Shown here in pieces: positions 1-7,758 of a stretch of 64,000 bases of DNA. Source of the DNA: Chitinophagaceae bacterium (GTDB lineage Bacteria; Bacteroidota; Bacteroidia; Chitinophagales; Chitinophagaceae). Position numbers and translations under genes: made by a program. The notes below the pieces were generated by a model. The model worked only from the letters and a program-made list of their open reading frames with translations. It was not told where the DNA came from and made no database searches. The DNA is taken from assembly GCA_947455215.1 (NCBI GenBank), contig CANGNA010000019.1:1-64000 (forward strand), read 5' to 3'. Every line of letters begins with the position of its first letter. Position 1 is the first letter of the stretch.

Positions 1-604
1 AGAGAGGGGAAAGGGACCAGCATGGCGAACAGGCTTCAATGCCCAATGACAAAACTCCGTCTTGTTCTTTACCCCTTTTCTTCTGCAATTATTCCTTCCT
101 CAAATTACCTCTAAATACAGTCCTCCACAAACATAGGATGACACTATGTAGAACCCTTCCTGGTATCCCAAGAGCCCTCTCGAAGTATAGCCCTGTGCAT
201 TGGCGAGGACTCGCCGGTAACAACATAAGTTACTAACACAGAGTGTCACCCTGAGTAAACAATTAACTGCGCTCAAGAACTTTGCAAATGACACGGGTCT
301 CTGCGAGGAACGAAGCAGTCTCGAAAATAAATGAAGCGCTAATATCACCTCCCTTTACTGTGTCTCGGCTTAGCCGATGAGGGCCGGGGTTCTGTCCTCG
401 GCGAGTCTCTCCCATAGCCTTTGCGTAGCCGAGGACTCGCCGATAACGGACGGGGCTTAAAGCCTTCGGATAATACCATGCACGCCACCCACGTTTATAA
501 GCAATACCGAGTTATAATACATGGGGCATCACATGTTAGAAAAACAGGTATATTGCAGATGAAATATGGTGAGTGCTATTGTAATAACCCAATAATTGAT
601 GATT
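1..604. other. gene-free leader region with repeat words
   Basis: No convincing gene. Open frames here are translations of repeats. The word gcgaggactcgccg followed by g/a-taac occurs twice (about 203-221 and 429-447). A fragment of the P repeat family (gtgtcaccctgag) lies at about 238-262, and a Q-type word (gcgaggaacgaagcagtctcg) at about 303-323. The 5-prime part of the region is cut by the window edge, so a gene ending just upstream cannot be excluded. Confidence 0.6.
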
Positions 605-1045
605 ATGAAAAAGCTTAATACTTTAGCTATCATTATCGTAACCGCACTTATTTCAAGCGCGTGTCGCCATGAAAACTATATATCACCTGTAGCTGTTTAT
701 GATCCATTGGAAAGCACCTACAAAATGAAAAGTGTTTATAATATGACCGGATTCTACTCACCCCTTGTAGGTGGAGGAATATTCTCAATATCCTTCCAGG
801 ATTATGTTTCGGTAATAAGTAGAGATACAATTTTCGTCAATTCCTATAGTCCTTCCCAATTGAATAACAAATTTTACTTTCATCACATTTATCACAATAT
901 TAAAGACAGTACTATTACATTTCTGGCTGATTGGCCTGCAATTCAGCCAGGATGTCATGATACTATTATATATAATTATTCATCGGGCAAATTGAAACAT
1001 TCCAGTATAACAACGACCACCTATCTGGCAACCTACTCACAGTAA
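605..1045 (+). CDS. hypothetical lipoprotein
   Basis: The product is 146 aa from the ATG at 605; in-frame TTG (596) and ATG (599) codons just upstream are alternatives, but starting at MKKLNTL gives a normal lysine-rich n-region. It has a lipoprotein signal peptide: a hydrophobic stretch (residues about 5-17) and a lipobox ending in Ser-Ser-Ala-Cys, so the mature protein should be acylated and membrane-anchored. The rest is polar and Tyr/Ser-rich and resembles a small beta-rich periplasmic domain. I do not recognise the family. It stands alone between repeat-rich spacers and is A/T-richer than the genes after 2.2 kb. Confidence 0.7.
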   Translation: MKKLNTLAIIIVTALISSACRHENYISPVAVYDPLESTYKMKSVYNMTGFYSPLVGGGIFSISFQDYVSVISRDTIFVNSYSPSQLNNKFYFHHIYHNIKDSTITFLADWPAIQPGCHDTIIYNYSSGKLKHSSITTTTYLATYSQ

Positions 1046-1200
1046 AATTATATTACATTTTCCATCCCCCAAGCTGGGCGTAGCCTCCTGACTACGTCCG
1101 AATGGCCCCCGCTACCGCGAGCGTCTCGCTTGCGTAGATCCAGCTTAGCGAGGACAGGACCTATCCAACCATTACTCCAGTCAATTTGTGCATAACATTA

Positions 1201-1233
1201 TTTGGCAACCGCCCCTCCGGCATTGTATCTTTG
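1201..1233 (+). promoter_or_regulatory. Bacteroidota-type promoter (-33 TTTG, -7 TATCTTTG)
   Basis: TTTG at 1201-1204 and TATCTTTG at 1226-1233 are separated by 21 nt, a good match to the Bacteroidota primary sigma consensus (TTTG, about 19-21 nt, TAnnTTTG). It points at the small reading frame beginning at 1262. Confidence 0.5.
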
Positions 1234-1261
1234 GCCCTCAAAAAACCTCTTTCTAAACACT

Positions 1262-1387
1262 ATGAAACACAAAAATCCCACATACATTCAGGCAAACAAT
1301 CAGCAGAAACAAACTGCACTTTCTGCACACCTGGCAGAAAGAAGAAAAATCATTATATCTTCAAATCATTTGTTGTCAATCCATTGA
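1262..1387 (+). CDS. candidate small protein, 41 aa
   Basis: An ATG-started frame of 41 codons lies 28 nt after a near-consensus promoter. The peptide begins MKHKNPTYIQANNQQ and is Gln/Asn/Lys-rich at the start and basic in the middle (AERRKII). It has no signal peptide or recognisable family. The promoter is the main support; the transcript could equally be a non-coding RNA. A longer overlapping frame starting at 1202 begins inside the promoter and is unlikely. Confidence 0.3.
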   Translation: MKHKNPTYIQANNQQKQTALSAHLAERRKIIISSNHLLSIH

Positions 1388-1577
1388 TCCCCTCTACTTA
1401 AAGTAAGAACTGCCGGTGATTTGCAAAAAAATAAGATCGGCAGAAACCTGTACAACCCACCCCGCTCTCCGCTCTCCCCCTCGTTCTCGAAAAGCACCGC
1501 TTTTCGTTGGCACACTTTTTTAAACCACCCTTATCAGAACAAACACAATCGTTAACCCATTTGAAAAAAAGAAAATC

Positions 1578-1748
1578 ATGAAAAAGATCAGTCTCTTAGC
1601 AATAGCAGCCCTGGTGCTTACCCTGAGCAGTTGCCAGGTGATAGGCGATATTTTTAAAGCCGGCGTAGGTGTAGGTGTATTTATGGTAGTGGCCGTCATC
1701 GGCCTTATCATCTTCCTGATAGCCAAGATAGGCGGCGGAGGACGCTAA
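1578..1748 (+). CDS. small lipoprotein/membrane protein, 56 aa
   Basis: A 56-aa protein starting MKKISLLAIAALVLTL, with a lipobox (Leu-Ser-Ser-Cys, Cys19) followed by a Gly/Val-rich segment and a second hydrophobic helix (residues about 33-49) ending in Gly-rich GGGGR. Proteins of exactly this design are common in Bacteroidota and are often labelled phosphatidate cytidylyltransferase in databases. That label cannot be right for a 56-residue protein without catalytic residues. It probably sits in the envelope as a small acylated membrane peptide. A strong terminator follows directly. Confidence 0.75.
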   Translation: MKKISLLAIAALVLTLSSCQVIGDIFKAGVGVGVFMVVAVIGLIIFLIAKIGGGGR

Positions 1749-1772
1749 AATGAAATTTACTACCCGTTTGGG

Positions 1773-1806
1773 AAGGCTGCAATGCAATAACGCATTGCAG
1801 CCTTTT
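1773..1806 (+). terminator. rho-independent terminator
   Basis: Perfect 11-bp stem ggctgcaatgc / gcattgcagcc with a 6-nt loop followed by TTTT; it ends transcription of the small lipoprotein gene. Confidence 0.85.
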
Positions 1807-1844
1807 CGTAGCTATCAGCTAACTTGCAATACAATTACAAAACT

Positions 1845-2183
1845 ATGATGCGCCAATTACTGATAACAGCCTGCACTGTATTAACCCTTACCTCAGCCCA
1901 CGCCCAGGTGGTCTACTCTGCCAATTACAAAAGCGATGCAGATGTAAACGTATATGTAACCAAATATAAGAGTGATGCCGACCTGGTAGTGTATAAAACC
2001 ACCTACAAGAGCGATGCGGGCGATAATAACGGTATATGGTATTTTACGGAATACAAAAGCGACGCAAAAAAGAAGCTGTATTTTACCGAATACAAGAGCG
2101 ATGCAGATATAGTGGTTTATTTTACTGAGTATAAAAGCGACGCCGGCTGGCAAAAGCGCGAAAAAATGCACAAGATGTATTAG
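1845..2183 (+). CDS. DUF6150-like secreted repeat protein
   Basis: The product is 112 aa from the ATG at 1845 (MMRQLL); an in-frame TTG at 1824 is less likely. The signal peptide ends ...TSAHAQ. The mature protein is a chain of about seven short repeats of the form [V/I-Y-x-x-x]-Y-K-S-D-A-[D/G/K], spaced 12-17 residues apart, finishing with a basic tail (QKREKMHKMY). The alternation suggests a small beta-sheet or beta-solenoid with an exposed Lys-Ser-Asp turn on each rung. It resembles the DUF6150 family of Bacteroidota, whose function is unknown. Export across the inner membrane is well supported; the final location is not. Confidence 0.7.
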   Translation: MMRQLLITACTVLTLTSAHAQVVYSANYKSDADVNVYVTKYKSDADLVVYKTTYKSDAGDNNGIWYFTEYKSDAKKKLYFTEYKSDADIVVYFTEYKSDAGWQKREKMHKMY

Positions 2184-2251
2184 CCGTGAGTAACGCCCCA
2201 CCTATTTAACCCTTTACCCTATTACCCCTTTAACTTATTGCCCCTTTTAAC

Positions 2252-2259
2252 TACTTTTG
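2252..2259 (+). promoter_or_regulatory. -7 element TACTTTTG close to the start codon
   Basis: TACTTTTG matches TAnnTTTG and ends 6 nt before the ATG at 2266. With initiation a few nucleotides downstream the mRNA would be leaderless or nearly so. No good -33 element at normal spacing is visible. Confidence 0.35.
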
Positions 2260-2265
2260 CCCCCG

Positions 2266-4320
2266 ATGCTTCCTAAAGATTTATTGCTGAAGGCCTACAG
2301 GTTGATGATGACCGCCAGGGCCATGGCTGAGACATATGATGCCAACAGGCAGGTGTGCAAGTATGTGCATAGTACATCGCGCGGACACGAGGCTATACAA
2401 CTGGCTACGGGTTTCCTGCTGAAACCATGCGATTTTGTGAGTCCGTACTACCGCGACGAGAGCCTGATGCTGGGCATGGGCTACCGCCCTTACGAGCTGA
2501 TGCTGCAGTTGCTGGCCAAGGCCGGCGATCCGTTTACCGGCGGCAGAGCGTATTATAATCACCCCAATATCCGCAGGGAAGGTTTCCCCGGTATCATACA
2601 CCAGAGCAGTGCCACCGGCATGCAGGTGATACCTACCACGGGTGTGGCCCAGGGCATACAATACCGCGAAAAGCAAGGACTTTCTCAATACGAACATCCA
2701 CCGGTGACCATCTGTTCCCTGGGCGATGGCAGCGTGACCGAAGGCGAAGTGAGTGAGGCCTTCCAGTTTGCAGTGCTGAAGGGGCTGCCGATCATCTACC
2801 TGGTTCAGGATAATGAATGGGGCATATCTGTGAGCAGCGACGAGGCACGTACCATGGACGCCTACGAATATGCAGGTGGCTTTAAGGGTATGGAGCGCGT
2901 GCGCGTAGATGGCAGCGACTTTGTAGAGTCTTACAACACCATGCAATATGCCATAGACTGGGTGCGTGAGCACCGCAAGCCTATACTGATACATGCCAAG
3001 GTGCCGCTGCTGGGCCACCACACCAGTGGTGTGCGCAAAGAATGGTACCGCACGGCAGAAGACCTGGCCAAGCACAGCATAGACGACCCCGGACCAAAAC
3101 TGAGGGAAGTATTGCTGGCCATACGCGGCGTGAAAGCCGAAGACCTGGACAAAATAGAACAGGAAGAGCTGGCCTATGTGCAGGCCGAGTTTGACCTGGC
3201 AGTGGCCGCACCGGAGCCTGACCCGGTAACTGTTTCCGACCATGTATATGCCCCATCGGGCGCACTGGTAGAAAAGGGCAACCGTACGCCGGAAGGCCGC
3301 GACAAGGTGGTGATGGTAGATGCCGCACTGCATGCCGTAGAAGAGCTGCTGCAGGACCATCCTGAGGCATTGTTCTACGGGCAGGACGTAGGCCGCCGCC
3401 TGGGTGGTGTGTTCCGCGAGGCCGCCACGCTGGCCGATAAGTTTGGCGACAACCGCGTATTCAATACTGCTATACAAGAGGCCTACATCATAGGATCGAC
3501 CATTGGCATGAACGCCGTAGGGCTGAAGCCGATAGTAGAGGTACAGTTTGCCGATTATATATACCCCGGCATCAACCAGCTGGTGACAGAGATAAGCAAA
3601 TCGTGCTACCTGAGCTGCGGTAAGTACCCGGTATCTATGATACTGCGTGTGCCTATAGGCGCATACGGTGGTGGCGGTCCGTACCATAGCGGCAGCGTAG
3701 AAAGCACGCTGGCCACCATAAAAGGGATAAAAATAGCCTACCCGAGCAATGCTGCCGACATAAAGGGCCTGATAAAAGCAGCCTTTTACGATGGCAACCC
3801 GGTGGTGATGCTGGAGCATAAGGGCCTGTACTGGAGCAAGGTGCCGGGCACCGATGAAGCCAAGACCGTAGAGCCCGACCGCGACTACATACTGCCGCTG
3901 GGCAAGGGTGCCGTGGTGCTGGAAGCTACAGAAGAAGCCGTGGACAACGGCGAATCGATATGCGTGATCACCTACGGTATGGGTGTACACTGGGCTAAGA
4001 ACGCAGCCAAACAATACCCCGGCCAGGTGGAGGTGATAGACCTGCGCACCATATATCCGCTGGATGAAGAGCTGGTATATGCCACAGTAAAGAAACATGG
4101 AAAGGTGATGGTACTGACCGAAGAGCAGCTGCGCAACTCGTTTTGCGAGGCGCTGGCCGGCCGCATAGCACAGCACTGTTTCCAGTATCTGGATGCACCC
4201 GTGCAGACCGTTGGTGCGCTTGACCTGCCGGCAGTACCCATGAATATGGGGCTGGAAGCAGCCATGCTGCCCAACGCCGATAAGGTGGCTGCGCGCATGG
4301 GCCAGCTGCTGGGATGGTAA
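2266..4320 (+). CDS. fused 2-oxoacid dehydrogenase E1 component (alpha + beta)
   Basis: 684 aa from the ATG at 2266. Residues 1 to about 330 form the E1-alpha domain, with the thiamine diphosphate motif Gly-Asp-Gly-Ser (153-156) ending in Asn183. Residues from about 345 form the E1-beta transketolase-like domain (VVMVDAALHAVEELL..., FYGQDVG, then a C-terminal transketolase domain). In most bacteria these are separate subunits; the fused form is well known in Bacteroidota. The enzyme decarboxylates a 2-oxoacid (branched-chain 2-oxoacid is most likely) and passes the acyl group to lipoyl-E2. No E2 or E3 gene is adjacent; lipoyl synthase is 12 kb away in this window. It is cytoplasmic and G/C-rich like core genes. 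Substrate choice cannot be read from the sequence alone. Confidence 0.93.
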   Translation: MLPKDLLLKAYRLMMTARAMAETYDANRQVCKYVHSTSRGHEAIQLATGFLLKPCDFVSPYYRDESLMLGMGYRPYELMLQLLAKAGDPFTGGRAYYNHPNIRREGFPGIIHQSSATGMQVIPTTGVAQGIQYREKQGLSQYEHPPVTICSLGDGSVTEGEVSEAFQFAVLKGLPIIYLVQDNEWGISVSSDEARTMDAYEYAGGFKGMERVRVDGSDFVESYNTMQYAIDWVREHRKPILIHAKVPLLGHHTSGVRKEWYRTAEDLAKHSIDDPGPKLREVLLAIRGVKAEDLDKIEQEELAYVQAEFDLAVAAPEPDPVTVSDHVYAPSGALVEKGNRTPEGRDKVVMVDAALHAVEELLQDHPEALFYGQDVGRRLGGVFREAATLADKFGDNRVFNTAIQEAYIIGSTIGMNAVGLKPIVEVQFADYIYPGINQLVTEISKSCYLSCGKYPVSMILRVPIGAYGGGGPYHSGSVESTLATIKGIKIAYPSNAADIKGLIKAAFYDGNPVVMLEHKGLYWSKVPGTDEAKTVEPDRDYILPLGKGAVVLEATEEAVDNGESICVITYGMGVHWAKNAAKQYPGQVEVIDLRTIYPLDEELVYATVKKHGKVMVLTEEQLRNSFCEALAGRIAQHCFQYLDAPVQTVGALDLPAVPMNMGLEAAMLPNADKVAARMGQLLGW

Positions 4321-4419
4321 ACTATTTGGCTACGGGGGTTTCTCTTTACCAATTGTTTTTAATAAATTTGGCTGTTTAACACATTTACTGACCTGTTTGT
4401 TTTATAAACTGTTCCTAAT

Positions 4420-5340
4420 ATGAAGAAATTGCTTGCGGTTTTATTATTGTCTGCTGCCACCGGTGCTGTAACAGCACAGATACGGCACAATGATAAATTC
4501 CCGTCTCCCGAAAGCGCTACATACGATAATAACGGCAACGACCTGAGAGGGTTCATCAACACCAATAAAACAGTACTGAACGCCCATGGCGGTTATGTGG
4601 CCGAACAATCGGGCAATAGCTGGGGATACCTGCAGGTGAAGAATGTAAAGGTGCCGGGCCAGAACAAGAAAGGTGAACTGAACTACTACGCATCTTTCGA
4701 TGTAACGCTGGCACTGATGAAGTCGACAGAGGGTGCTAAGGCTACCTGGTGGGCACGTGAATACAACAACGCACAGGGCCCTATGCTGTATTTTAAAGCG
4801 GGCGATGCGCTGGGTATAGACAATGTAAAGTATAGTGAAATACTGACCGATCTGCGCCCTAAGAAGTGGACATTGGTAGAGTATTACGATACCGTTTTCA
4901 GCCCTAAAGATTACGATATCATACTGGGTAACTCTATTTACATGAAGGGCGGCTCTATCAAGGAGAACGGCGATTATTCTTCGATGATCGTGTTCTACAA
5001 CAGCTTCCTGAGCAAGTTTGGCGATACCAGGGATGCAGTGCTGGAAGACAAGTCTTTCATCACCTTCTTTAAGGGTGCCAGCACCAACTACATTGGCTAT
5101 TTCAACATTGTGAACGGTAAGATAAGCGGCTATGTAGATGCTATCGATGCTCCGTTTGAAAGGGACAGGGTGAAGATGATCAACGAGGTGTTCAAAAAGC
5201 TGACCGGCACTTATGTGTATGTGTACGGCGATGATGCATTTGGCATGGAAAAGATCATCCGCCAGCGTGCTGAAAAGAGCAACATAAAGACCGACCGACG
5301 TATGACCAGCATGTCAGGCAAGTTCAACCAGGACATGTAA
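4420..5340 (+). CDS. secreted/periplasmic protein of unknown function
   Basis: 306 aa with a clear signal peptide (MKKLLAVLLLSAATGAVTAQ). The mature part is rich in Tyr, Asp and Asn, with no transmembrane segment and no catalytic motif I can name. Patches such as WGYLQVKNVKV and NYYASFDVTLAL suggest beta-strands, and the basic C-terminal tail (KTDRRMTSMSGKFNQDM) is not a T9SS sorting domain. It is monocistronic: about 100 bp after the E1 gene and followed by its own terminator. I do not recognise the family. Confidence 0.75.
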   Translation: MKKLLAVLLLSAATGAVTAQIRHNDKFPSPESATYDNNGNDLRGFINTNKTVLNAHGGYVAEQSGNSWGYLQVKNVKVPGQNKKGELNYYASFDVTLALMKSTEGAKATWWAREYNNAQGPMLYFKAGDALGIDNVKYSEILTDLRPKKWTLVEYYDTVFSPKDYDIILGNSIYMKGGSIKENGDYSSMIVFYNSFLSKFGDTRDAVLEDKSFITFFKGASTNYIGYFNIVNGKISGYVDAIDAPFERDRVKMINEVFKKLTGTYVYVYGDDAFGMEKIIRQRAEKSNIKTDRRMTSMSGKFNQDM

Positions 5341-5364
5341 TAGAACTCAAAAGTAATAACCAGG

Positions 5365-5392
5365 AAGTGCATCTACGGGTGCACTTTTTTTT
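5365..5392 (+). terminator. rho-independent terminator
   Basis: Stem aagtgca / tgcactt with an 8-nt loop followed by a run of eight T. It ends the gene at 4420-5340. Confidence 0.75.
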
Positions 5393-5395
5393 ATG

Positions 5396-5446
5396 GGCGC
5401 AATGATATGCAATGCAGCGTTTTTGATGTTTGATTGGTATAACTCA
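5396..5446 (+). repeat. T-family repeat fragment
   Basis: The block gcgcaatga-y-atgcaatgcagcgtt followed by tgatgtttga is repeated almost exactly at 57857-57907, more than 50 kb away. It belongs to a family in which tacctacggca and ctacaaac-n-ttttgcc words occur together (also near 34116, 34670 and 62457). Confidence 0.6.
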
Positions 5447-5511
5447 TCCCTGAATATGGCATTTGACCACATTTTATTATTTATATATTCGTAACAACCA
5501 TTACGTCAGTG

Positions 5512-5519
5512 TAGTTTTG
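5512..5519 (+). promoter_or_regulatory. -7 element TAGTTTTG
   Basis: TAGTTTTG matches TAnnTTTG 17 nt before the ATG at 5536. Confidence 0.35.
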
Positions 5520-5535
5520 CGCAAAAATCAAGAAG

Positions 5536-6591
5536 ATGAAATATTTATTAAAACTAAGCCTTATTGCAGCACTGGTGTTTGGCGCCTTTGCTTCGAATGC
5601 ACAATCTACAGTTGCCGTTACCTCGAACCGCGGCGATACCATTTGCGCCGGAACGAACGTAATATTCCACGCTGTCGCTACCCCAATGGACACTACCCTG
5701 CGCTACCGCTGGATGCTGAACAGCACCGTGGTTGGTGGCACTATGCCATTTTATGGCAATAATGCACTGGTAAACGGCGATACGGTTTTCTGCCTGCTCA
5801 CCAATGCTGCCGGAGACACTGTGCTGGATACCTCTAACTACCACATCATGACGGTGAATGCATCGGTACATCCCAGCCTGATAACAGGTGGCGACAGTGT
5901 ATGCATGGGTGGTACCCTTACTGTATCAGATTCTGTTGCCGGTGGCTTATGGCACTCTGCCAACACATCTATCTTCACTGTAGATTCTGTTACCGGGGTT
6001 ATTACCCCTGTAGCCCCCGGCCAGGCACGTGTGGTGTACACCATCACTACCGGCAATTGCCCCGACAGTGTGCGTTTGCGCATCCGTGTAGAAGTACCGG
6101 GTATGCCACTGACAGGCCCTGCTGAAGTATGCATAGATTCCATGTTCAGGATATTTGACACGGCCCGTGGTGGTGTTTGGGTATTGTCGGACTCCACAAT
6201 AGCTACGCCAATGTTCCAGCCGGGCCGTTTCCAGGCGCTGGCAGCAGGCACACTTACTGTGTATCACCTGGTGAACAATTCCTGCGGCAGCTACAACGAT
6301 TCTATGACGCTGTCTATCATTAACTGCGATACTGTTACTGCTGTTGGCAATACCCCTGTGGTATCTAAGGGACTTAGCATAGTGCCTAACCCGGCAACTG
6401 CGGGTAGCACCATATCTGTAAGCGGCATCTATGGCACGCTTACCATTACCGATGTGATGGGCAGGGTTGTGCGCAAAGAAGATATAGCACCGGCTGCAAC
6501 GTATACCATTACCGGCCTTACACGCGGAGTGTACGTACTCAGCATAGTGAACCAGGGCCAATTATATACCGGGAAACTGGTTATTGAATAG
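5536..6591 (+). CDS. T9SS-secreted Ig-like (BIG2-type) domain protein
   Basis: 351 aa. Signal peptide MKYLLKLSLIAALVFGAFASNAQ. Three successive beta-sandwich-like modules follow, each with a pair of Cys (CAGTNVIF..., CMGGTLTV..., CIDSMFRI...). The middle one carries the BIG2 signature TVDSVTGVITPVAPGQARVVYTI. The last 75 residues form a type A T9SS sorting domain: LSIVPNPA..., ITDVMGRVV, then the terminal GVYVLSIVNQGQ...GKLVIE. The protein should be exported by Sec, moved across the outer membrane by the type IX system and attached to the surface or released, probably as an adhesin or structural protein. No enzyme domain is present. It is monocistronic with a strong terminator. Confidence 0.85.
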   Translation: MKYLLKLSLIAALVFGAFASNAQSTVAVTSNRGDTICAGTNVIFHAVATPMDTTLRYRWMLNSTVVGGTMPFYGNNALVNGDTVFCLLTNAAGDTVLDTSNYHIMTVNASVHPSLITGGDSVCMGGTLTVSDSVAGGLWHSANTSIFTVDSVTGVITPVAPGQARVVYTITTGNCPDSVRLRIRVEVPGMPLTGPAEVCIDSMFRIFDTARGGVWVLSDSTIATPMFQPGRFQALAAGTLTVYHLVNNSCGSYNDSMTLSIINCDTVTAVGNTPVVSKGLSIVPNPATAGSTISVSGIYGTLTITDVMGRVVRKEDIAPAATYTITGLTRGVYVLSIVNQGQLYTGKLVIE

Positions 6592-6626
6592 CAATAAGGA
6601 CATTGCTTAGCTTTTGAGATCTTGAG

Positions 6627-6653
6627 GCCGCTGCACATGTGCAGCGGCTTTTT
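6627..6653 (+). terminator. rho-independent terminator
   Basis: Fully palindromic stem gccgctgca / tgcagcggc around acat followed by TTTTT. It lies after the T9SS Ig-like protein gene and before the convergent polyprenyl synthase gene. Confidence 0.85.
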
Positions 6654-6688
6654 AGTGTGGACCAGTATACTGAACAGGTAAATAAACG

Positions 6689-7654
6689 TTACCTATCCCT
6701 TTGCAACAAGTACCCCGCCAGTTCCCGTAAAGGTTCTTTGCGCTTGGATGGTATGGCTACTTCTTCCAAGCACTGGAAAGCAAGATCGGAATAATGGGCT
6801 ACTGCATCACGGCATTCTTTTTCCGCATTGGTAGCGGTAAACAGGGCCAGCATCGCTGCTACTTTATTGTCGTCGTTGCCTGCCAGCAGGTCGTTGAGCT
6901 GTTTTTGTTGTGCAGCGTCGGCATTCTGCAATGCCTTTACCAGTAAAAATGTCTTTTTGTTGGCCAGTATATCACCACCCGGCTGCTTGCCTACCTTCTC
7001 CGGTGCGCCAAAGGCATCCAGGTAGTCATCCTGTAGCTGGAAGGCAATACCCATGTTCTTACCAAACTCATATAGCTTATTGGCGCTGTCGCCCAGGGCA
7101 CCCGCCACCAGTGCGCCCATCTTCAGGCTGCAAGCCAGTAATACCGATGTTTTCAGCGTGATCATATGGATATACTCCTCCAGCGTCACATCATTGCGCT
7201 GCTCAAAGTCCATATCCAGTTGCTGCCCTTCACATACTTCTATGGCTGTTTTATTGAACAGTTGCAGCACCTGTGGTAGTGCTGTGTGTATCTTCCCGAT
7301 AGCATCATAGGCATAAATGCACATGATATCGCCCGATAAGATACCGGTGGTGAGCCCGTATTTGGCATGTACGGTAGCCTGTCCGCGACGCAATGGCGCT
7401 TTGTCCATTATATCATCATGTATCAGGGTAAAGTTGTGAAACAGTTCTACACCCATAGCAGCGTGCCAGGCATCTTCACTTATGTCGGTAAACAGCTCGT
7501 TGGCCATCAGGCATACCACCGGCCTTACGCGCTTACCGCCAATACCCAGCAGGTAACGGCACGGATCGTAAATAGTAGCCGGCGATGCAGGGAAAGGTAA
7601 TGATGTAGTAAAACGGTCTTCGAACTGAGATACAAGCGCGGTGAATGAATGCAT
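6689..7654 (-). CDS. polyprenyl (isoprenyl) diphosphate synthase
   Basis: 321 aa, trans-type prenyltransferase. The first Asp-rich motif is DDIMD at residues 80-84 followed by RRGQ (the FARM region), and the second is DDYLD at 208-212. KRVRP (41-45) contributes to diphosphate binding. It condenses isopentenyl diphosphate with an allylic diphosphate. Chain length is uncertain: the residues just before the first Asp motif (HNFTLIH) fit a farnesyl/geranylgeranyl or medium-chain product used for quinones or carrier lipids. It is cytoplasmic, and is preceded by a promoter that almost touches the start codon. Kynureninase lies upstream on the same strand, but a terminator separates the two. Confidence 0.92.
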   Translation of the reverse strand: MHSFTALVSQFEDRFTTSLPFPASPATIYDPCRYLLGIGGKRVRPVVCLMANELFTDISEDAWHAAMGVELFHNFTLIHDDIMDKAPLRRGQATVHAKYGLTTGILSGDIMCIYAYDAIGKIHTALPQVLQLFNKTAIEVCEGQQLDMDFEQRNDVTLEEYIHMITLKTSVLLACSLKMGALVAGALGDSANKLYEFGKNMGIAFQLQDDYLDAFGAPEKVGKQPGGDILANKKTFLLVKALQNADAAQQKQLNDLLAGNDDNKVAAMLALFTATNAEKECRDAVAHYSDLAFQCLEEVAIPSKRKEPLRELAGYLLQRDR

Positions 7655-7658
7655 GGCT

Positions 7659-7688
7659 CAAAAGTAAGGCAAAAACCAACAATCCAAA
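7659..7688 (-). promoter_or_regulatory. promoter of polyprenyl synthase gene, abutting the ATG
   Basis: On the minus strand TTTG (7685-7688) and TACTTTTG (7659-7666) are separated by 18 nt, an excellent Bacteroidota promoter. The -7 box ends only 4 nt before the ATG at 7654, so the transcript is predicted to be leaderless. Confidence 0.6.
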
Positions 7689-7726
7689 AGACGCTTCCTA
7701 ACCCCGGCGCAGTATTTAATGGCATA

Positions 7727-7757
7727 AAAAAAGCGCCCATCCGGGGGCGCTTCTTTT
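7727..7757 (-). terminator. rho-independent terminator after kynU
   Basis: Read on the minus strand: aagcgccc - loop - gggcgctt followed by a T-run, just after the kynU stop codon. A flanking T-run on the plus strand is shorter. Confidence 0.8.
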
Positions 7758-7758
7758 A

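Noticed and set aside
1578-1748. Phosphatidate cytidylyltransferase
   Set aside because: Databases use this name for similar 55-60 aa proteins, but the real enzyme has many transmembrane helices and over 250 residues.
2281-4176. Long minus-strand open frame (about 631 codons) opposite the E1 gene
   Set aside because: Composition is His/Tyr/Gln-rich, as expected for the antisense of a biased coding sequence, and the plus strand encodes a complete enzyme with its motifs.
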